A DNA stretch of 34,021 nt from Oscillospiraceae bacterium (GCA_016292255.1 JAEEZZ010000017.1:1-34021), one strand, 5' to 3'; counted from the stretch's first letter, positions 21,966 through 30,896 are shown. A program made the numbers and translations. Notes: generated by a model not told the origin, from the sequence alone.

Positions 21966-24352
21966 CTGAAACATACGAAATGAGCGAATTGTACCAAAAA
22001 TCTCTGCAAAAATTAGAGTTGGACCGGGTGCTGGAGCAGCTGGCGGCCTGCGCCGTCAGCGGCGAGGCCAAGGAACGCTGCCGCAAGCTCGTCCCGATCC
22101 ATGATAAGGAGGACGTCATCGGCCTGCAGATGCAGACCAGCGACGCCTGCCGGCTGATCGACCTGCGATCCAGTCCCGCCTTCCAGGACGTGCAGGACGT
22201 GCGTATGAGCCTGGATCGGGCCGACCGGGGCGGCTGCCTCACGCCCAAGGAGCTGCTGCAGATTGCGGGCGTCCTGCGATGCGCCCGGGGGGCCAAGGAA
22301 TACTACGACGGGGCCTGCGCCAATACCTCCCTGGATTGGATGTTCGCCTCGCTGACCCCCAATCGCTACTTAGAGGATCGGATCACCGGCTCCATCCTCT
22401 CGGAGGAGGAGATCGCCGACGCCGCCAGCCCGGAGCTGGCCGACATTCGCCGCCATATGCGAATTCAGAGCGCCAAGATCAAAGAGAGCCTCCAGAAGCT
22501 CATTACCTCCCCCTCCTACGCCAAGTTCCTGCGGGATCCCATCATCACCCTGCGGCAGGATCGCTACGTGGTGCCGGTGAAGGCGGAATACAAGAATGAG
22601 ATCCCCGGTCTGATCCACGACGTCAGCTCCTCCGGCTCCACCTTCTTTGTGGAGCCCATGTCCTCGGTGAACGCCAATAACGCCCTGCGGGAGCTGCTGC
22701 TGCGGGAGAAGAAGGAGATCGAGCGCATTCTGGCGGAGCTCTCTGCCGAGGCCGCCAACCATCGGGAGAATATCTCGCAGGATTATACCATTCTGGTGGA
22801 TCTGGACGCCATCTTTGCCCGGGCAAAGCTGTCCTTCCTCATGAAGGCCGTGGAGCCTGTGATCCGGGACGACGGCGTGCTGGATCTGATCCGGGCCAGG
22901 CACCCGCTGATCGACTCCAAGACCGTGGTGCCCATCTCTGTCAACCTGGGCAGGGATTTCGACACCCTGATCATCACCGGCCCCAACACCGGCGGCAAGA
23001 CGGTCACGCTGAAAACCGTTGGCCTGCTGACGCTGATGGCCGAGTGCGGCCTGCACATCCCTGCCGCTGACGGAAGCTGTGTCGCCGTCTTTGAAAACGT
23101 CCTGGCGGACATCGGCGACGAGCAGAGCATCGAGCAGAGCCTGTCCACCTTTTCCGCCCATATGCGGAACATCGTTCAGCTGGTGGATCAGTGCAGCGAC
23201 CGTTCTCTGGTGCTCTTTGACGAGCTGGGCGCGGGCACCGACCCCGCCGAGGGTGCGGCCCTGGCCATCTCTCTGATCGAGTTCTGCCGCGGCCGCGGCA
23301 GCCGTGTGGCCGCTACCACCCACTACGCGGAGCTGAAGGTCTACGCCATGCGTACCCCCGGCGTCACCAACGCCGCCTGCGAGTTTGACGTGGAGACCTT
23401 GAAGCCCACCTACAAGCTGCTCATCGGCGTACCGGGCAAATCCAACGCCTTCGCCATCTCACGCCGCCTGGGTCTGCCGGAGGAGATCATCAATTCCGCT
23501 CGGAATACCGTCAGCCAGAACGATCTGGACTTCGAGGAGGTCCTGGATCAGCTGGAGCAGCAGCGCCAGCAGATGGAGGCAGCCCGGATCGAGGCGGAGA
23601 GGCTTCAGCAGGAGACCCTGCGTACCCGCCAGAAGTCCGAGGAATACTACGCCCAGATCAAGAAGGAGAAGGAAAAGGCTGAGGCCCAGGCCCGTAAGGA
23701 AGCCCAGATGATCATCGACGAGGCCCGCCGCACCGCCAACGCCGTATACGAAGAACTGAAACAGCTGCGTAAGCAGATGAAGGACACCGCCGATGCCCAG
23801 GGCGTCAACGCCCGCCAGGCGGAGCTGCGCCGCCAGCTCAACGAAGCGGAGAGCAAGATCGCCCCCAAGCACAGCGCCCCGGAGCGGCCCAAGCCCACCC
23901 GGGAGATCCGGGCAGGGGACACGGTGGAGCTGTTGAAGCTGGGCACCAAGGCCACGGTCCTGGAGGTGAACAAGGACGGCACCTACCAGCTCCAGGCGGG
24001 CATCATGAAGGTCACCGTCAAGCCCGAGGAGGTCTACCTGCTGGAAAACGAGACCACCGAGGTGAAGAAGTACATCGACAAGACCCGGAAGGAGTTCAAC
24101 AACAAGGCCCAGTCCATGGAGCTGGATCTGCGGGGCATGGACGCCCTGGAGGCCTCCGCGGTGCTGACCATCTTCCTGGATAACGCCTACATGGCCAACC
24201 TCACGCCGGTCCGCATCATCCACGGCAAGGGCACTGGCGTCCTGCGGAAGATGGTCCACGAGGAGCTGCGGAAGAACAAACACGTGAAGAAATTCCGCCT
24301 GGGCATCTACGGCGAGGGCGAGGACGGCGTCACCATCGCGGAGCTGGCGTAA
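21962..24352 (+). CDS. mutS2: MutS2 (endonuclease/ribosome rescue ATPase)
   Basis: The ATG at 21962 overlaps the recO stop and has GGAG seven bases upstream. The 796-residue protein has a MutS core with lever and clamp regions, the ATPase motif TGPNTGGKTVTLKT near 339-352, Walker B LVLFDELGAGTDP near 418-430, a long coiled coil (about 520-620) and a C-terminal Smr domain with LDLRGMD near 720 and HGKGTG near 754. There is no mismatch-recognition domain, as expected for MutS2. It suppresses recombination, and in Bacillus acts on collided ribosomes through Smr. It ends the yqfC-to-mutS2 cluster. Confidence 0.96.
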   Translation: MTETYEMSELYQKSLQKLELDRVLEQLAACAVSGEAKERCRKLVPIHDKEDVIGLQMQTSDACRLIDLRSSPAFQDVQDVRMSLDRADRGGCLTPKELLQIAGVLRCARGAKEYYDGACANTSLDWMFASLTPNRYLEDRITGSILSEEEIADAASPELADIRRHMRIQSAKIKESLQKLITSPSYAKFLRDPIITLRQDRYVVPVKAEYKNEIPGLIHDVSSSGSTFFVEPMSSVNANNALRELLLREKKEIERILAELSAEAANHRENISQDYTILVDLDAIFARAKLSFLMKAVEPVIRDDGVLDLIRARHPLIDSKTVVPISVNLGRDFDTLIITGPNTGGKTVTLKTVGLLTLMAECGLHIPAADGSCVAVFENVLADIGDEQSIEQSLSTFSAHMRNIVQLVDQCSDRSLVLFDELGAGTDPAEGAALAISLIEFCRGRGSRVAATTHYAELKVYAMRTPGVTNAACEFDVETLKPTYKLLIGVPGKSNAFAISRRLGLPEEIINSARNTVSQNDLDFEEVLDQLEQQRQQMEAARIEAERLQQETLRTRQKSEEYYAQIKKEKEKAEAQARKEAQMIIDEARRTANAVYEELKQLRKQMKDTADAQGVNARQAELRRQLNEAESKIAPKHSAPERPKPTREIRAGDTVELLKLGTKATVLEVNKDGTYQLQAGIMKVTVKPEEVYLLENETTEVKKYIDKTRKEFNNKAQSMELDLRGMDALEASAVLTIFLDNAYMANLTPVRIIHGKGTGVLRKMVHEELRKNKHVKKFRLGIYGEGEDGVTIAELA

Positions 24353-24422
24353 TAATTCCTTTCGGTCACCCCGCAGAAGTGCCTGGATCCCGCAAGATTT
24401 TCGGGATTCATACAGATTACAC

Positions 24423-24451
24423 TTGACATTTTCCTCAGAACTGTGTATATT
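24423..24451 (+). promoter_or_regulatory. near-consensus sigma-A promoter for HPr-like gene
   Basis: TTGACA (24423-24428) and TATATT (24446-24451) are exactly 17 bases apart, the strongest promoter match in the window. The transcript would begin near 24458 with a leader of about 44 bases before the ATG at 24502. It starts the HPr-like/uvrC/rsmD unit. Confidence 0.85.
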
Positions 24452-24501
24452 TACTTTGCTTTAATTGGGTGTGTGAACATCCCCATTCGCGAGGTGACGA
24501 T

Positions 24502-24762
24502 ATGTTCAAAATCACAAAGGTTGTAAAGTGCGCTTCCGGCTTGCACAATAAGCAGGCGACCTACTTCATCCAGAAGGCCAACGACTTCCGTTCCAGCATC
24601 TGGATCGAGGCAGACGACCGCAAAATCAACGCCAAGAGTCTGCTTGGCGTTCTGTCCATGGCAATCGTGACCGGCACCGAGGTGACCCTCTCTGCTGACG
24701 GCCCCGATGAGGAAGAAGCCGTGAATACGCTTGCCGCAATGCTTGACGAAGATCTGTTCTGA
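24502..24762 (+). CDS. HPr family protein with variant active-site loop
   Basis: The start at 24502 has GAGGTGA five bases upstream. The 86-residue protein has the HPr fold pattern. Histidine 15, the phosphate acceptor from Enzyme I, is present (GLHNK), and serine 46, the site for HPr kinase, is present in INAKSLLGVLSM. The usual R17-P18 after the histidine is replaced by K17-Q18. This suggests a regulatory or weakly phosphorylated HPr-like protein, in the manner of Crh, rather than the main sugar-transport HPr; no other PTS gene is near. The strong promoter in front and the neighbouring uvrC gene are the context. Whether it is phosphorylated at H15 is untested. Confidence 0.8.
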   Translation: MFKITKVVKCASGLHNKQATYFIQKANDFRSSIWIEADDRKINAKSLLGVLSMAIVTGTEVTLSADGPDEEEAVNTLAAMLDEDLF

Positions 24763-24770
24763 AGCAAAAT

Positions 24771-24800
24771 GCCCCAAAGGCCGGATCCGGTCTTTGGGGC
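24771..24800. repeat. 30-base palindrome between HPr-like gene and uvrC
   Basis: GCCCCAAAGGCCGGA pairs with TCCGGTCTTTGGGGC with one G-T wobble. It starts eight bases after the HPr-like stop. There is no T-run on the plus strand, so it may be an attenuating or mRNA-stabilising hairpin rather than a full terminator; uvrC starts 25 bases later and has no promoter of its own. Confidence 0.55.
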
Positions 24801-24825
24801 AAGCTCTATCCGGGAGGTGAGCTCC

Positions 24826-26649
24826 GTGACGAAGGTCGAATTGAAGGAAAAGGCCCTCTCTCTGCCGCTTTCGCCGGGGGTCTACCTGATGCAGAACAAG
24901 GCGGGCGAGGTTATCTACGTGGGCAAGGCCAAGAAGCTGAAAAACCGGGTGAGCCAGTATTTCATCGACTCCGCGGCCCACACCCCCAAGACCAGGCTCA
25001 TGGTGTCCAAGGTGGATCACTTCGACGTGATCATCGCCGCCTCGGAGTTTGAGGCCCTGGTGCTGGAATGCAGCCTCATCAAGCGCTATATGCCCAAGTT
25101 CAATATCCTCTTGAAGGACGACAAGGGCTTCCCCTGGCTGCGGCTGGATCATGGCAGTCCCTATCCCGTCATGTCCCTGGCGTCCAGGGTGACGGAGGAC
25201 GGGGCCCGCTATTACGGCCCCTTCGGCGGCCGGTATCTGACCCAGAAGGTCATCGACACCCTGCGTCTGACCTTCAAGCTCCCGGGCTGCGGCAAGCAGT
25301 TTCCCCGGGATATCGGCAAGGAGCGGCCCTGCCTGAACTTCCAGATGGGCAACTGTGAGGGCTGGTGCCGGGGCACGCCGGATCAAGCGGAATACCGGGA
25401 GCGGATCTCCCAGGTGGAGAGCCTGCTCTCCGGCAGCTATAAGCCGGTGGCTGCCCAGCTGCGGCAAAAGATGCTGGAGGCCTCCGAGGCCCTGGAATTT
25501 GAAAAGGCTGCCCAGCTGCGGGACCGGATGAACGCCATCGAGGCCCTGGGGCAGAAGCAGCTGGTCACCGCCGGCCGCATGGCGGACACCGACGCCATCG
25601 GCTACGCCCAGACCGAGGCCAAGAGCTGCTTTGCCGTGCTGCACTACATGGACGGCAACCTGGTGGACAAGGACTACCAGATCCTGCCCCTGGCCGAAGA
25701 CCCGGCGGAGGCCGTCTCGTCGCTGACCAAGCAGTACTATATGACCCGCGGCGCCGCGCCGAAGCAGATCCTGCTGCCCATGGAGATGGAGGACGCCGAG
25801 CTTTTCGCTGAGCTTCTCAGCCAGACGCTGAACAAGCGGATCCGCGTTCGCGTCCCCCAGCGGGGCGACGGGATCCGCCTGGTGGAGGCTGCCGTCCGCA
25901 ACGCCCGGGAGGAAGCCCAGCGGATTACAAGCCGGGAGGAAAAGCTCCGGGGCACCCTGGAGCTGCTGCGCCAGATGCTGAACCTGGATGCCCAGCCCCG
26001 CAGAATGGAATCCTATGATATCTCCAATATTTCCGGCACGGATATCGTGGCCTCCATGGTGGTCTTTGAGGACGGAAAACCCCTGCGCTCCTGCTACCGG
26101 CATTTCAAGCTGGAGGGGATGGAGGAGCAGGACGACTACGCCTCCATGCGCCAGGTGCTCCGCCGCCGCTTTACCCATTTTCTGGCAGGGGACAAGGGCT
26201 TTGAGATCGCCCCGGATCTGCTGCTGATCGACGGCGGCGTGAACCACGCCAGAGCCGTTTTGGAGGAGCTGGAGCCCATGGGGATCCACATTCCCATCTA
26301 CGGTATGGTGAAGGATGACCGGCACCGTACCCGGGCCCTGGTGACCCCGGAAGGGGAGGAGATCGGCATTTCCACCCAGCAGAGCGTGTTCGCCCTGATC
26401 GGCACCATCCAGGAGGAGACCCACCGCTTTGCGATCACCTACCACCGCAAGCTCCGAAGCAGACGGGTCAAGGGCAGCACCCTGGAGCAGATCCCCGGCA
26501 TCGGTGCAAAACGCAGGGAGGAGCTGCTCAAGCGCTTCCACAGCCTCTCCGCCATCCGCGCCGCAAGCCTGCAGGAGCTGGGAAGCGTGCTGCCGAGAGA
26601 CGCGGCCGCGTCTGTCTATCAATATTTCCATGGGGAGGATCAGCTATGA
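24826..26649 (+). CDS. uvrC: excinuclease ABC subunit UvrC
   Basis: The start is a GTG at 24826 with GGGAGGTGA seven bases upstream; the longer frame from 24769 runs through the palindrome. The 607-residue protein has a GIY-YIG nuclease domain (GVY 18-20, VIYVGKA 29-35, R41, E-x-EALVLECSLIK near 75-85), a UVR domain near 200-240 (LEFEKAAQLRDRMNAIEAL), an RNase H-like second nuclease domain (SYDISNISGTDIVASMV, DGGVNHA) and C-terminal helix-hairpin-helix motifs (IPGIGAKRREELLKRF, near 565). UvrC makes both incisions in nucleotide excision repair after UvrA-UvrB. It overlaps rsmD by four bases. Confidence 0.96.
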   Translation: MTKVELKEKALSLPLSPGVYLMQNKAGEVIYVGKAKKLKNRVSQYFIDSAAHTPKTRLMVSKVDHFDVIIAASEFEALVLECSLIKRYMPKFNILLKDDKGFPWLRLDHGSPYPVMSLASRVTEDGARYYGPFGGRYLTQKVIDTLRLTFKLPGCGKQFPRDIGKERPCLNFQMGNCEGWCRGTPDQAEYRERISQVESLLSGSYKPVAAQLRQKMLEASEALEFEKAAQLRDRMNAIEALGQKQLVTAGRMADTDAIGYAQTEAKSCFAVLHYMDGNLVDKDYQILPLAEDPAEAVSSLTKQYYMTRGAAPKQILLPMEMEDAELFAELLSQTLNKRIRVRVPQRGDGIRLVEAAVRNAREEAQRITSREEKLRGTLELLRQMLNLDAQPRRMESYDISNISGTDIVASMVVFEDGKPLRSCYRHFKLEGMEEQDDYASMRQVLRRRFTHFLAGDKGFEIAPDLLLIDGGVNHARAVLEELEPMGIHIPIYGMVKDDRHRTRALVTPEGEEIGISTQQSVFALIGTIQEETHRFAITYHRKLRSRRVKGSTLEQIPGIGAKRREELLKRFHSLSAIRAASLQELGSVLPRDAAASVYQYFHGEDQL

Positions 26650-27227
26650 GAGTTATCGCGGGCAAAGCCCGGTCAGTCCCGCTTTTGAGCCGGGACGGAC
26701 TGGATACCCGACCCACGGCGGATCGGGTCAAGGAAGCGATCTTTAATATCATTCAATTTGAGATCGAGGGCCGCCGGGTGCTGGATCTCTTCGGCGGCAG
26801 CGGCCAGCTGGCCATCGAGGCGCTGAGCCGGGGGGCTGCGGAGGCCGTCATTGTAGACCAGAGCAAGGAGTCCGTTTCCGTGATCCGGCAAAATCTGGAG
26901 AAGACCAGGCTGTCCGATCAGGCGGAGCTGGTCTGTGCGGATTATATGGACTATCTCAGCCGGGCGAAAGGGAAGTTTGATCTGATTTTTCTTGACCCGC
27001 CCTACCGGGAGAAATTCCTGGAAAACGCGCTAAAACGGATTTCAGAAATTGACATCCTGAAATCCGGTGGTATAATAATATGCGAAAGACCTGCGGATAA
27101 GACTATGCTTGACGATTACGGCGCGTTTTCCCGCGCAAAGGACTATCGGTACGGCAAAACGGGTATTACCGTATATCGCAGGAAGTCTTGTCTTACAACA
27201 GAAACAGGAGGAAACAAACATGAATGA
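26646..27227 (+). CDS. rsmD: 16S rRNA (guanine-966-N2)-methyltransferase RsmD
   Basis: The ATG overlaps the uvrC stop and follows GGGGAGGAT. The 193-residue protein has the RsmD opening MRVIAGKARSVPL, the TRPTADRVKEAIFNI motif, the SAM-binding block VLDLFGGSGQLAIEALSRGA and the catalytic DPPY at 117-120. It methylates G966 of 16S rRNA with S-adenosylmethionine. The C-terminus reads into the start of the next gene with an eight-base overlap. In many Clostridia coaD follows rsmD, but here a coiled-coil gene does. Confidence 0.93.
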   Translation: MRVIAGKARSVPLLSRDGLDTRPTADRVKEAIFNIIQFEIEGRRVLDLFGGSGQLAIEALSRGAAEAVIVDQSKESVSVIRQNLEKTRLSDQAELVCADYMDYLSRAKGKFDLIFLDPPYREKFLENALKRISEIDILKSGGIIICERPADKTMLDDYGAFSRAKDYRYGKTGITVYRRKSCLTTETGGNKHE

Positions 27228-27804
27228 ACACGGGATCGAAGAGATCATCAGCACGCTGTATGAAATGATTCAGGACGCCAGGAGTATGCCTCTGAGCGCT
27301 GATAAGTGCATTGTGGAGCGCGACCGCGTTCTCGACCAGCTGGACGAGATCAGCAATATGCTTCCCGGCGAATTAAAGCAGGCCAAGACCATCGTGGAAT
27401 CCCGCAGCGAGGTGATCAATAACGCCAAGCGCGAGGCCGAGAATATCCTGAAGCAGGCCCAGAACCAGGCGCGTCAGCTCATCTCTGAGAACGAGATCTA
27501 CAAGCAGGCGCAGGAAGAGGCCAACGCCATGATGAAGGCGGCCAAGGAAGAAGCCGAGGCCACTGTGAAGGCGGCCAAGGATGAGGCGAACGCCACCGTG
27601 CAGGCCGCCCAGGATCGGATCCGTGAGCTCAAGGGTGTGACCAACCAGTATGTGGACGACGCGCTGAAGCAGACCGAGCAGGCGATCTCCGAGGCCCTGA
27701 ACGAGGTCAGAGAATCCCGCGCCAAGTTCAACGCCCTGGTGGGTTCTCAGAACAAGAACGGCAGCAAGTCCCTTGCCTCCATGCCCAGGACGGAACGGAG
27801 ATAA
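27220..27804 (+). CDS. coiled-coil protein with 11-residue repeats
   Basis: The start at 27220 (MNEHGIEEIISTLYEMIQDA) follows GGAGGAAAC; the longer frame lies inside rsmD. The 194-residue protein is almost wholly helical. From about residue 75 it shows 11-residue units (AAKEEAEATVK, AAKDEANATVQ, AAQDRIRELKG), the hendecad pattern of right-handed coiled coils as in ATP synthase b or V-type H subunits, to which such proteins are sometimes likened. No membrane segment is present, so it is not an F0 b-subunit. The start of the protein resembles DivIVA-type scaffolds only loosely. It probably forms a filament or scaffold; the role is unknown. Confidence 0.7.
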   Translation: MNEHGIEEIISTLYEMIQDARSMPLSADKCIVERDRVLDQLDEISNMLPGELKQAKTIVESRSEVINNAKREAENILKQAQNQARQLISENEIYKQAQEEANAMMKAAKEEAEATVKAAKDEANATVQAAQDRIRELKGVTNQYVDDALKQTEQAISEALNEVRESRAKFNALVGSQNKNGSKSLASMPRTERR

Positions 27805-27872
27805 GCACCCCATTTTTCTGCAAGGTCAGAGCGGGATCACCGGAAGAATCAATCACTGAACAGGAGGACAAT

Positions 27873-29576
27873 ATGGACTATCAGGATCAATACAAGTATT
27901 GGTTGGAGAACGCACCGGTCTCCTATCGTGATATGCTGCAGGCGATGGACGGAAACGAGTCCGCGTTGAAGGAATGCTTCGGCGCGGAGCTGGCCTTCGG
28001 CACCGCGGGCATCCGGGGCATTATGGGCCTGGGCTGCAATCGCCTCAACGAGTTCACCGTTCGCCGCACCGCCCAGGGCGTTGCCAAGTGGCTGAACGGG
28101 ACGGATCTGCCCAAGCGCTGCGCCATCGGCTATGACAGCCGCCATAACTCCCGGCTCTACGCGGAGATCTGCGCCGCTGCGCTGGCGCAGACCGGCATTC
28201 ACGTCTATATCTATCATGAGCTTGCGCCCACGCCCATGCTGTCCTATGCGGTGCGGGAGCTGCACTGCGGCGTCGGCATCATGGTCACAGCCTCCCACAA
28301 CGCCGGTATGTACAACGGCATCAAGTGCTACGGCGACGACGGCTGCCAGATGACCGACGAGCCCGCCGCCATCGTCTACCGGGAGATCCAGAATACTCCC
28401 TACTTCGTCCTGCCCGAGAAGAGCTTCGACGCTCTGAAGACCGAGGGCACCATCGAGGATATCCCCCAGTCTCTCTGGACGGCCTACTGCGACCGGGTCA
28501 TGCAGGAGGGCCTTGATCTGGAGCGGGTCAAGCGCTCCGGCCTCCATGTGCTCTATACCCCTCTGTGCGGCACCGGCAACAAGCCTGTCCGTGAGCTCTT
28601 CCGCCGCATCGGCGTCAAGGCGGATATCGTTACCGTTCAGGAAAAGCCGGACGGCGATTTCAAGACCTGCACCTACCCCAACCCGGAGACAGACGCCGCG
28701 CTGGACGAGAGCTACAAGCTGGCCCGGGAGGTCCATCCCGATCTGATCATCGGCACCGATCCGGACGCCGACCGGGTGGCCGTTGCCGTGCCCGTCAACG
28801 GCGAGTTCCGCAAGCTCAGCGGCAACGAGCTGGGCTGCGTCCTGCTGGACTATATTCTCCGGATGCGTACCCAGCGGGGAGATCTGCCCCAGGGGGCAGA
28901 GGCCATCAAGTCCATCGTTTCCACGCCCCTGGCCGACAAAATCGCCGAGGCCTATCACGTAAAGATGTTCAACGTCCTGACCGGCTTCAAGTATATCGGC
29001 GGTGAGATCCTACGTCTGGAGGGCCTGGGCCAGGAGGACCGCTTCGTCTTCGGCTTCGAGGAGAGCTGCGGCTATCTGAAGGGCAGCTATGCCCGGGATA
29101 AGGACGCCGTGGTGGCGACCATGCTGGTCTGTGAGGCGGCTGCCTACGCCAAGGAGAACGGCATGAACCTGGCGGACTATATGGACGCCCTCTACAAGCA
29201 GTACGGCTGCTACGCCGCCTACGTCCAGAGCGTCGAGCTCAAGGGCGTTGCCGCCGGCGAGATCGCCAAGAGCTTCATGTCCAATATCCGGGAGAATTGC
29301 CCCGCCGAGGTGGCCGGCTGCAAGGTCACTGCCACGGTGGATTATCTGACCGGCGTCCGCAAGTGCCTGCAGTGCGGCAAGGAGGAGGCCACCGGCCTGC
29401 CCAAGTCCAACGTCTTTACGCTGGAGCTGGGTGAGCAGGGCAAGATCATCCTCCGTCCCTCCGGCACGGAGCCGAAGATCAAGCTGTATTATACCGCCGT
29501 GGGCAAGACCTGGGACGAAGCCAACGCCCTGCTGGGGCAGTTCAAGGAAGCAATGGCAGGCTTCCTTCCCGCCTGA
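27873..29576 (+). CDS. phosphoglucomutase/phosphomannomutase (alpha-D-phosphohexomutase)
   Basis: The 567-residue protein starts at an ATG after CAGGAGGAC. It has the four-domain phosphohexomutase layout: the phosphoserine loop VTASHNAG with S141, the metal loop GTDPDADR at 294-301, the sugar-binding loop GFEESCGYL near 388-396 and the phosphate-binding loop RPSGTEPKIKLYY near 527-539. The length and GTAGIRG near 43-49 fit the PgcA type that interconverts glucose 6-phosphate and glucose 1-phosphate for cell-surface glucan. Whether mannose is also a substrate cannot be told. It is followed directly by a small membrane gene and an ATP-grasp sugar enzyme, suggesting envelope work. Confidence 0.92.
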   Translation: MDYQDQYKYWLENAPVSYRDMLQAMDGNESALKECFGAELAFGTAGIRGIMGLGCNRLNEFTVRRTAQGVAKWLNGTDLPKRCAIGYDSRHNSRLYAEICAAALAQTGIHVYIYHELAPTPMLSYAVRELHCGVGIMVTASHNAGMYNGIKCYGDDGCQMTDEPAAIVYREIQNTPYFVLPEKSFDALKTEGTIEDIPQSLWTAYCDRVMQEGLDLERVKRSGLHVLYTPLCGTGNKPVRELFRRIGVKADIVTVQEKPDGDFKTCTYPNPETDAALDESYKLAREVHPDLIIGTDPDADRVAVAVPVNGEFRKLSGNELGCVLLDYILRMRTQRGDLPQGAEAIKSIVSTPLADKIAEAYHVKMFNVLTGFKYIGGEILRLEGLGQEDRFVFGFEESCGYLKGSYARDKDAVVATMLVCEAAAYAKENGMNLADYMDALYKQYGCYAAYVQSVELKGVAAGEIAKSFMSNIRENCPAEVAGCKVTATVDYLTGVRKCLQCGKEEATGLPKSNVFTLELGEQGKIILRPSGTEPKIKLYYTAVGKTWDEANALLGQFKEAMAGFLPA

Positions 29577-29579
29577 GTC

Positions 29580-29807
29580 ATGCGAAGCGCGGGCTTTCAG
29601 CGCTTTGTCGCCGGCTTTGCGGGAACCATGCTGGTGCTTGGCGTGATCGTGGCTGCATTGACAGGGGACGAGAGCATGATCGGAACGGTCGCGTTTGCGG
29701 GCGCCCTGTACGCGGTCTATATGGTTCAATTTGTTCGAAAGGAAAAAGAACGCGGCGAAAAAAAGAAAGAGAAAGCGGACTCTCCCTTGCTGCGCCGCAG
29801 ATCATAA
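29580..29807 (+). CDS. small membrane protein
   Basis: A 75-residue frame starting three bases after the phosphohexomutase stop. Two hydrophobic segments (about 10-27, AGFAGTMLVLGVIVAALT; and about 33-52, IGTVAFAGALYAVYMVQFV) are followed by a highly charged basic tail (RKEKERGEKKKEK). No ribosome binding site is seen, so translation probably depends on coupling to the gene before it. No family is recognised. The position between two sugar-related genes and the hydrophobic pattern favour a real gene. Confidence 0.55.
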   Translation: MRSAGFQRFVAGFAGTMLVLGVIVAALTGDESMIGTVAFAGALYAVYMVQFVRKEKERGEKKKEKADSPLLRRRS

Positions 29808-29819
29808 AGTGTATTATCC

Positions 29820-30827
29820 ATGACAAAGCTATCCGTTATCATTCATCGGGCTTCCACCGCAAGCTTCAAGCGCTTTTTCAATAACGTCAATATCGTGCAT
29901 AAGGAGAGCGGCAGATCCAAACCCTCCGTGCTGTTCGATATGCTGTTCTGCGTGTTCCGTTACGGGATCGGCTATCTGGACTACAATATCTTCGGTTTTG
30001 CCTTCCTGGACAGGGAAAAGAGAAAAACCTACGTCACCATGAAGGAAAATATCGAATTGGTTCGCAGGCTGAACAAGCGCGAGGCCTATGAGATTCTGGA
30101 CAACAAGCTCCTGTTCAATCAAAAATTCAAGGACTTTGTCAAGCGCGATTTTATGGATCTCCGCGACGGATTCGAGGCCTTTGAGAACTTTCTGGCGGGG
30201 AAGGACGCGTTCTTTGCCAAGCAGCTGGATTCCTTCGGCGGCCTTGGCGTGAAGAAGATCCGTCTGTCGGAGCATCCCGATCGCAAAAAGCTCTACGATG
30301 AGCTGATGCAGTCGGAAATGTACCTGGCAGAGGGCGTGATCCAGCAGCATCCCGAGATGTCCCGTCCTTGCCCCCAGGCCCTCAACACCATGCGGATCAC
30401 GACCATCGTCAACGACAAGCACGAGGCCAAGGTACTGTACGCCATCCTGCGGGTGGGCAACGGCAAGTCGGATATCGACAACGTGACCAGCGGCGGTATG
30501 TATACGATGCTGGATGATGAGGGGACTGTCCGATACCCGATGTTTTGCGATAAAACCGCCGAGACGTATTACGTGCATCCTAATAACGGCTTTGAGTTCA
30601 AGGGCTTCCGGGTCCCGTATTTCAAGGAGGCGCTGGAGTTCTGCAAAAAGGCCGCCTATGTGGAGCCGGATCTGCGCTATATCGGCTGGGATGTGGGCAT
30701 CTCGCCGGATGGCCCCGTCCTGGTGGAGGGCAATAACCTCCCCGGATACGATATGCCGCAAAACCATCTCTTCCATGCCGACGGCATCGGCATGAAGGCC
30801 GTCTACGAGGCGGCCATCCAAGGTTAA
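29820..30827 (+). CDS. sugar-transfer associated ATP-grasp family protein
   Basis: A 335-residue protein starting 12 bases after the small membrane gene. The C-terminal two thirds carry the ATP-grasp fold of the 'sugar-transfer associated' group: a lysine-bearing strand region (FAKQLDSFGGLGVKKI, about 127-142), E-x-x-I-x-QHP near 162-170, NTMRITTIVNDKH near 180-195 and the closing motif YIGWDVGISPDGPVLVEGNN near 279-298, which supplies the metal and ATP ligands. Such enzymes form an amide or ester-type bond using ATP in sugar or surface-polymer pathways; the acceptor is unknown. No ribosome binding site is obvious. A terminator-like hairpin follows at 30837-30863. Confidence 0.8.
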   Translation: MTKLSVIIHRASTASFKRFFNNVNIVHKESGRSKPSVLFDMLFCVFRYGIGYLDYNIFGFAFLDREKRKTYVTMKENIELVRRLNKREAYEILDNKLLFNQKFKDFVKRDFMDLRDGFEAFENFLAGKDAFFAKQLDSFGGLGVKKIRLSEHPDRKKLYDELMQSEMYLAEGVIQQHPEMSRPCPQALNTMRITTIVNDKHEAKVLYAILRVGNGKSDIDNVTSGGMYTMLDDEGTVRYPMFCDKTAETYYVHPNNGFEFKGFRVPYFKEALEFCKKAAYVEPDLRYIGWDVGISPDGPVLVEGNNLPGYDMPQNHLFHADGIGMKAVYEAAIQG

Positions 30828-30836
30828 AATCGTAGC

Positions 30837-30863
30837 CGGTTTTGCAATGATCTTGCAAAACCG
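30837..30863 (+). terminator. hairpin after the ATP-grasp gene
   Basis: CGGTTTTGCAA and TTGCAAAACCG form a perfect 11-base-pair stem around five bases. The tail is CTTTCG, only weakly T-rich, so it may end or only attenuate the transcript before the solute-binding protein gene, for which I see no separate promoter. Confidence 0.5.
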
Positions 30864-30896
30864 CTTTCGAAGCATAAATGAAAGGAACCCACAAGA

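Noticed and set aside
24384-24410. Weak inverted repeat after mutS2 (CCCG...CGGG) as a terminator
   Set aside because: Only about seven pairs, no T-run after it, and it lies just upstream of a strong promoter; too weak to list.
24451-26631. A 726-codon minus-strand frame over the HPr-like gene and uvrC
   Set aside because: It is the reverse-frame shadow of uvrC; no ribosome binding site or domain.
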